From Desulfobacteraceae bacterium UBA2230 (GTDB lineage: Bacteria > Desulfobacterota > Desulfobacteria > Desulfobacterales > Desulfosarcinaceae), in the NCBI GenBank assembly GCA_002348005.1, contig DDYQ01000112.1, positions 1 through 5,481 of the forward strand: a stretch of DNA of 5,481 nucleotides, read 5' to 3'. The number at the start of each line of letters is the position of its first letter. The stretch's first letter is position 1. Of this stretch, positions 1-3,463 are shown piece after piece. Both the position numbers and the translations under genes were made by a program. The notes under the pieces are model-generated. The model saw nothing but the letters and a program-made list of their open reading frames with translations. It was not told the origin of the DNA and did no database searches.

Positions 1-227
1 CGGTGGCCGCGGCGCCCGCCGTGCCTGCCCCTACACCCGTGGTTCAGGCACGTAAACCCAGCGTGAGCGTGCGTGCAGTGTCGGGGGAGGCAGCCTGGGT
101 GATGGTAAATGGCGAGATGCGCGTCGTGACCGTGGGTGGCTACATTCCCGGCTACGGCAAGGTTATGAACATCGCTCCCGGTCGATACGAAGTCGTGACC
201 GAGGGCGGGACGATCTCGCTTGAGTAA
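1..227 (+). CDS. icmG: IcmG/DotF-like (TraP-like) protein, C-terminal part; 5' end outside window
   Basis: The frame is open to the left edge, so only about the last 75 residues are present; the GTG at 3 is unlikely to be the start because it falls inside a low-complexity linker. Visible residues (numbered from base 3) are a Pro/Ala/Val linker at 1-19 and then a compact beta-rich domain at about 20-74, with AWVMVNGEMRVVTVGGYIPGYG (shown here as the block from A31 to G52) and a terminal VVTEGG strand. A conserved glycine turn of the IPGYGKV type followed by a terminal strand is what I recall from the C-terminus of DotF/IcmG and TraP, which resembles GspC/PilP-type periplasmic domains. Position directly before icmC is the expected place for icmG. 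The family is an inner-membrane protein with a periplasmic C-terminus linked to the core complex. The N-terminal cytoplasmic and membrane parts cannot be seen, so the call rests on the short domain plus synteny. Confidence 0.6.
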   Translation, partial: VAAAPAVPAPTPVVQARKPSVSVRAVSGEAAWVMVNGEMRVVTVGGYIPGYGKVMNIAPGRYEVVTEGGTISLE

Positions 228-229
228 GC

Positions 230-235
230 GGAGGA
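230..235 (+). promoter_or_regulatory. Ribosome binding site of icmC
   Basis: GGAGGA lies 6 bases before the GTG at 242. It sits just after the icmG stop codon (225-227) and fixes this GTG as the icmC start. Confidence 0.8.
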
Positions 236-241
236 ACTCTC

Positions 242-763
242 GTGCCGTCGCTTGACACTTCGATTATCGCGTTCGGGAATGACATTTCCCGTTTTATCGC
301 GCCGATCGAGTATTTCGCTTACATCGCCGCCGTGATCTTTACCGGACAGGGCGTCATGCGGCTGGTTGCTCACAGCAACCAGCCGCATGCGGTGCCTTTG
401 CGCGAGGCGCTTGGATCTTTTCTTGCGGCAGGATTGCTGGTGTCCATAGGCGGGAGCGTGGCCGCCGCAACCTCCACGATGGGGCTCGCAGGCGGCGGGG
501 ATGCGTTTTCCTATCTCCCGAGCGGCTCCGCGGATGTAGCAAAGGACGTTTTTGCTGCCGCCTACAAGGTTGTCCAGGTGTTCGGGTTGATGGCCGTTTT
601 CAAGGGGATTCTGCTTTTCAAGGCGGCGACCGAGGGCGGCGGACGGAACCAGGGCCACGATCATGTATCGAGCGGACTGGTGCATTTTTTTGGAGGGGCA
701 ATGGCTGTGCATATCGATTGGCTCGTTCCGGTCATATTGAACACGGTCGGCTTCAATGCGTAG
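242..763 (+). CDS. icmC: IcmC/DotE-like (TraQ-like) inner-membrane protein
   Basis: A 173-residue protein, close to the length of IcmC/DotE and TraQ. It reads as four hydrophobic segments: about 22-38, 55-76, 105-126 and 145-168. The polar loop after the first segment (residues 40-54) is basic and histidine/asparagine-rich. The final part, GLVHFFGGAMAVHIDW (145-160), is the kind of HxxGGxxAxxI signature I associate with IcmC. The GTG start is set by a good ribosome binding site 15 bases after the icmG stop. In Legionella IcmC is an inner-membrane component of the Dot/Icm machine whose exact role is poorly defined; it is related to IcmD, which follows here 38 bases downstream. A perfect 16-bp inverted repeat is embedded in codons 39-49 (see separate entry). 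The family assignment rests on topology, motif and gene order together, not on a database search. Confidence 0.85.
   Translation: MPSLDTSIIAFGNDISRFIAPIEYFAYIAAVIFTGQGVMRLVAHSNQPHAVPLREALGSFLAAGLLVSIGGSVAAATSTMGLAGGGDAFSYLPSGSADVAKDVFAAAYKVVQVFGLMAVFKGILLFKAATEGGGRNQGHDHVSSGLVHFFGGAMAVHIDWLVPVILNTVGFNA
355..389 (+). repeat. Perfect 16-bp inverted repeat with 3-base loop, inside icmC
   Basis: CATGCGGCTGGTTGCT (355-370) is followed by the loop CAC (371-373) and the exact reverse complement (374-389). The palindrome is in codon register: both strands encode MRLVA-x-SNQPH. There is no T-tract after it, so it does not look like a Rho-independent terminator. In mRNA or single-stranded DNA it would form a very stable hairpin within the first polar loop of IcmC. 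Its function is unknown. Confidence 0.9.
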
Positions 764-786
764 TGGATGTGCTGTTTATTTTCAAC

Positions 787-794
787 AAGGAGAG
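787..794 (+). promoter_or_regulatory. Ribosome binding site of icmD
   Basis: AAGGAGAG ends 7 bases before the ATG at 802 and lies in the 38-base gap after icmC. It supports the 802 start over the in-frame TTG at 718, which would overlap icmC and has no such site. The adjacent in-frame GTG at 799 is a possible alternative that adds one residue. Confidence 0.8.
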
Positions 795-801
795 TGATGT
801 G

Positions 802-1242
802 ATGAAACCCGTGAAAAAACTGATGGCTCTGCGCGACAAGTGCATGGACGCCCAATACCGAGCCATGGCTTCCGCCGAAATCGAATCCGCACGCATCGGT
901 CGTGCGATGCGGCCGATGGCTGTTGCCGGGCTCGCCTTCATGTCTGCTTCGGCCCTGGCCGCATCGCAGACTGGCGGCGACCTGGTTGAGAACGTGGCCG
1001 CCGACAGCCAGAAATTCGTCAATGGCGCGGTCTACCTGATGTATGCCTGCGGCGTGTTCTTCGCAGGGAACGGCATTTTCCGCCTGATCAAGAAGTCGAA
1101 CGGTGACCACCAGATCACTGGCGGCAGTATTGCCGGCAACCTGGGCGGTGGGGCCGCATTGGCTGCGGTCGCCGGCGTGCTCCAGGCCGTCACCGGAACC
1201 GTTGGCGCCGAAGGCGGATCGATCCAGTCTTTCAACCGTTGA
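802..1242 (+). CDS. icmD: IcmD/DotP-like (TraR-like) small membrane protein
   Basis: A 146-residue protein. Residues 1-37 are polar and basic, 38-54 form a hydrophobic stretch ending in SALAA, 74-96 form a second hydrophobic segment (NGAVYLMYACGVFFAGNGIF), and 106-135 form a Gly/Ala-rich third one containing GGSIAGNLGGGAAL. Small size, Gly/Ala-rich hydrophobic segments and location between icmC and icmJ match IcmD/DotP and TraR. The segment FAGNGIFRLIKKSN (87-100) has the same spacing as FTGQGVMRLVAHSN of the preceding IcmC, in line with relatedness of the two families. The first hydrophobic stretch followed by an Ala-x-Ala-like site resembles the long leader of VirB2-type pilins, so the mature form may be shorter; this is an inference. 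The stop codon is 12 bases before the icmJ start. Confidence 0.85.
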   Translation: MKPVKKLMALRDKCMDAQYRAMASAEIESARIGRAMRPMAVAGLAFMSASALAASQTGGDLVENVAADSQKFVNGAVYLMYACGVFFAGNGIFRLIKKSNGDHQITGGSIAGNLGGGAALAAVAGVLQAVTGTVGAEGGSIQSFNR

Positions 1243-1254
1243 TCGCCGTTTTCC

Positions 1255-1965
1255 GTGCTGTCTCTCGAACTCTCCGTCAAGCGTCGGCAGTTTCGGGGCG
1301 AAGACGCCCTGAAAGAAACGGCCGACGCCGGTTTTGAAGCCATCCGGCCGAAGATTCTGCAGCGTGACAATTACACCTGTCATTACTGCAATTTTCGGCC
1401 GGCGGACATGCGCGAGGGGAATGTGCTGGTGCGCGGCAAATTCCAGGAAGTACATCATCTGGACAACAACCACCGGAACAACCACGAATCGAATCTGGTC
1501 ACCGCCTGCGCGTTGTGCCATGCGGTGAACCACATAGGGTTTGCCGGCATGCAGGGCGCCGCCGTATTGACCTACGCCTTCGAGGGGCTTTCAAACGCGG
1601 ATTTCAATAATCTGCTGCGTACGATGTTGATCGCCGCAGTCATGGGCGACCCAAAGCGCCGCGAACGGGTCAAGGCGATGTATGGCTGGCTGGTGGACCG
1701 TTCTACGGTGGTGAAAACCCGCTTGGGAACCGCCTCTCCAATGGATGTTGGCCGTTTCCTGCGCGGAGTCCCGGACGAGCAGTACGGAAACCGCGAACAG
1801 TATTTCGTTGGCGTGCGGCTGCTTCTGACAACAAAGGTGCTGGAGGATCAGTTGAGCTTCTGGCGCGATAACGTATACAAGTCTGTTCCCCCCGAAACGT
1901 GGGGAGCGGCATTGTCCGGGATTTGGGAAAATGAAACCCCCCCTGTTTGGTTGCGCCATTTTTGA
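1255..1965 (+). CDS. icmJ: IcmJ/DotN-like (TraT-like) HNH/zinc-domain subunit of the coupling complex
   Basis: A 236-residue protein, slightly longer than Legionella DotN (about 200 residues). The N-terminal region carries RDNYTCHYC (C42, C45), then EVHHLDNNH (H67, H68, H73), SNL (N80) and ACALCH (C85, C88, H89). This is the order of an HNH-fold zinc domain with four cysteines for one zinc. The C-terminal half is helical with basic patches (GDPKRRERVKAMYGWLVDRS). In Legionella DotN binds the coupling ATPase DotL together with DotM and the IcmS-IcmW adaptor and has an HNH-like fold. The start is the GTG at 1255: the icmD stop (1240-1242) is in the same frame, and no ATG precedes the conserved LSLELSVKRRQF block. 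There is no clear ribosome binding site in the 12-base gap, so translation is probably coupled to icmD. The last 35 bases overlap the next gene at a run of seven C. Confidence 0.9.
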   Translation: MLSLELSVKRRQFRGEDALKETADAGFEAIRPKILQRDNYTCHYCNFRPADMREGNVLVRGKFQEVHHLDNNHRNNHESNLVTACALCHAVNHIGFAGMQGAAVLTYAFEGLSNADFNNLLRTMLIAAVMGDPKRRERVKAMYGWLVDRSTVVKTRLGTASPMDVGRFLRGVPDEQYGNREQYFVGVRLLLTTKVLEDQLSFWRDNVYKSVPPETWGAALSGIWENETPPVWLRHF

Positions 1966-3196
1966 CGACAGTTCCGCCGTGGGCGGAGGCTGGGCATGCA
2001 AGGCCGGAGGCGAGCCGTTCCTGTTTCTCAACAGGGGCGACCTCCATTCGGACTACATCTGGATAACCAATATCGGCGCCGGCGACTTGAAGGCGAGCGG
2101 ACTGGGCTCGCTGCCGAACATGCGGCGCAAGACCTATTTCGGTGGCGCCGCTTCGCTGCTCGAGGCGTCATTTCAGCAGATTCTTGCCGATTTCAGCGCT
2201 TCTTCCGATCGTGCCACCATGCCCGAGTCCGCAAAGATCATGGCCGAAGCCATTGGCGAATGCATCCGGCTGGCATCCGAGGCCTACGGCATCAAGCATT
2301 GGAGCAAACCCTCCTTTTACGAGGAAATTCGCGGGGCGCTCGGACTTGCACCGTACAAGGGGTTCTCGCAGGAGATCGTACGCGCCCTGATCGGGGCCTG
2401 GCAGCAGGATAGCGCGGCTTCCCCGCATTGGTCTTCGATGACATCAGACTATATCGTGAGGACGAATCGCGTTTACCATTCCCGCCGCCTGCTGGAAGGC
2501 ATGGTGCCGGGCGGCGGCTGGGAATACGTCGATGGCGAGGCCCTGTCGGAGCGCATCCTGGATCGCCCGGACGCCATATTGCGCAAGAACCGGCCGGCCC
2601 TTATCCGGGCATCTGTGTCATTCGAGGGGAATACTGACCCGCTTGCCCTGGTGGCGTTTGGCGCCACCACGTTCAGCCCGCGCAATGCCCCCCCGCGCAT
2701 GTGGCTTACCGATCGCGAATTATTGCTGCTCATCGAGAAGGCGGAAGTCAAGATTTATGGCGCATGGTTTGCAGACCGGTATGAACCGCTGGCGGAGAAA
2801 CTGCGCCTCCCTTCTTCCGTTTTCTCGGACATTCTTTCCTGCCTGTCGTATTCGGCCGGGCTCATGGCCGAGAACCATATCGCCGCTCTGGATACCGGGT
2901 TCTGGCAGTCCAATCCGAAAGAAGGCGAGCCGCAGACGACATTCTCGCCGACCGCCGTATGGCTCAAAGCGGCTGACCGTGTGCTGACCTATCCAACGGC
3001 AAAAGTGCTCGCAGACGCAGGCCTGCGCGTAAAGGCTTATGGCCGCGGCGCCGTGGTCGTTTGGGCTGAGCCATGGGATGTGCGCACCTTGATGGAGGTG
3101 TGCGTGGAGAACGGATTGTCGCTTCCGGTCGGGATGGCCGCGGCGGCAGTCGATTTTGAAAAAGGAGATTCGGTATGGGCGAGCAGCACGCAATGA
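1931..3196 (+). CDS. Unrecognised 421-residue protein between icmJ and icmB
   Basis: I do not recognise this family. It is a real gene by length, by codon use like its neighbours, and by its fit between two conserved genes with short overlaps. It has no signal peptide and no convincing membrane helix, so it is probably cytoplasmic. The N-terminal 50 residues look like beta strands (PLFGCAIFDDSS, then GGGWACKAGGEPFLFLN), followed by helices at about 72-90 and 98-119. A central region contains RVYHSRRLLEGM (180-191). The C-terminal half has WLTDRELLLLIEKAEVKIYG (258-277), a helix around 296-320, and the block YPTAKVLADAGLRVKAYG (354-371), then GAVVVWAEPWDVRTLMEV (373-390). The ATG at 1931 lies inside icmJ, with a weak GGGA 9 bases upstream; an alternative GTG at 1979 has no better site. 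Legionella and R64 have icmJ and icmB (traT and traU) adjacent, so this gene is an extra. A role with the coupling complex or the ATPase is inferred from position only. Confidence 0.85.
   Translation: MKPPLFGCAIFDDSSAVGGGWACKAGGEPFLFLNRGDLHSDYIWITNIGAGDLKASGLGSLPNMRRKTYFGGAASLLEASFQQILADFSASSDRATMPESAKIMAEAIGECIRLASEAYGIKHWSKPSFYEEIRGALGLAPYKGFSQEIVRALIGAWQQDSAASPHWSSMTSDYIVRTNRVYHSRRLLEGMVPGGGWEYVDGEALSERILDRPDAILRKNRPALIRASVSFEGNTDPLALVAFGATTFSPRNAPPRMWLTDRELLLLIEKAEVKIYGAWFADRYEPLAEKLRLPSSVFSDILSCLSYSAGLMAENHIAALDTGFWQSNPKEGEPQTTFSPTAVWLKAADRVLTYPTAKVLADAGLRVKAYGRGAVVVWAEPWDVRTLMEVCVENGLSLPVGMAAAAVDFEKGDSVWASSTQ
3161..3168 (+). promoter_or_regulatory. Ribosome binding site deciding the start of the 92-residue gene
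   Basis: AAAGGAGA lies 6 bases before the ATG at 3175, inside the end of the 421-residue gene. It favours 3175 over the in-frame ATG at 3193, which forms an ATGA overlap with the upstream stop codon but lies 24 bases from this site. Confidence 0.75.
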
Positions 3197-3453
3197 CAGC
3201 CTTCGAGATGGACGAGCGGGAGGCTACGACGATCGTTCTGTCCGCGCTCTGCATGCAGATGGACGCACCATCTGCATTGGCGATCAATTCGATCATCAGC
3301 AAACCGGTGCAGGAACGTCCGGTCTACGCGGCCAAGATCCTTGCTTCCGTTGCCCGCGACAGCGCAGTTGCGCTGGAAGTGATCCGGTCAGCGGGTCTTG
3401 CCGGCATTCTGCGCAATGAAACGGCCGCTCGCACCGCGCCGGCCGCAAGATAA
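3175..3453 (+). CDS. Unrecognised 92-residue helical protein just before icmB
   Basis: I do not recognise this small protein. It has no signal peptide and no membrane segment. Residues 10-41 (acidic EMDERE, then a mixed hydrophobic stretch), 50-60 and 62-79 look like amphipathic helices, and the last 12 residues are a disordered Ala/Arg/Pro tail. It has one cysteine (C26). The strong ribosome binding site, the 22-base overlap with the previous gene and the 10-base gap to icmB suggest that it is expressed with them. Its size and helical, membrane-free look would fit a small adaptor or chaperone, in the way IcmS and IcmW (about 114 and 151 residues) serve the Legionella coupling complex, but I see no sequence match to either. 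It could alternatively be a small partner of the 421-residue protein. That the ORF is translated is well supported; its function is unknown. Confidence 0.75.
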   Translation: MGEQHAMTAFEMDEREATTIVLSALCMQMDAPSALAINSIISKPVQERPVYAAKILASVARDSAVALEVIRSAGLAGILRNETAARTAPAAR

Positions 3454-3458
3454 GGAAG
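3452..3458 (+). promoter_or_regulatory. Ribosome binding site of icmB
   Basis: AAGGAAG overlaps the stop codon of the 92-residue gene (3451-3453) and lies 5 bases before the ATG at 3464. It supports this start, so that the hydrophobic N-terminal segment belongs to the protein, over the later in-frame ATGs at 3512 and 3551. Confidence 0.75.
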
Positions 3459-3463
3459 TACAG

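Noticed and set aside
355..395. Rho-independent terminator at the icmC hairpin
   Set aside because: The stem is strong but no T-tract follows (GCGGTGCC comes next) and it sits well inside a conserved coding region.
718..801. N-terminal extension of icmD from a TTG at 718
   Set aside because: It would overlap icmC by 46 bases with no ribosome binding site, while 802 has a good one and gives the expected length.
764..801. Internal promoter in the 38-base icmC-icmD gap
   Set aside because: The gap is relatively AT-rich but shows no convincing -35/-10 pair; a ribosome binding site explains its purine-rich end.
661..1533. Long minus-strand open frame (290 codons) opposite icmC, icmD and icmJ
   Set aside because: It lies antisense to three recognised genes, has no recognisable domain, and is the kind of open frame that GC-rich codon use produces on the opposite strand.
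2649..2669. 8-bp inverted repeat (TGGTGGCG with 5-base loop) in the 421-residue gene
   Set aside because: A stem of this length is expected by chance in a GC-rich window this long, and nothing around it suggests a function.
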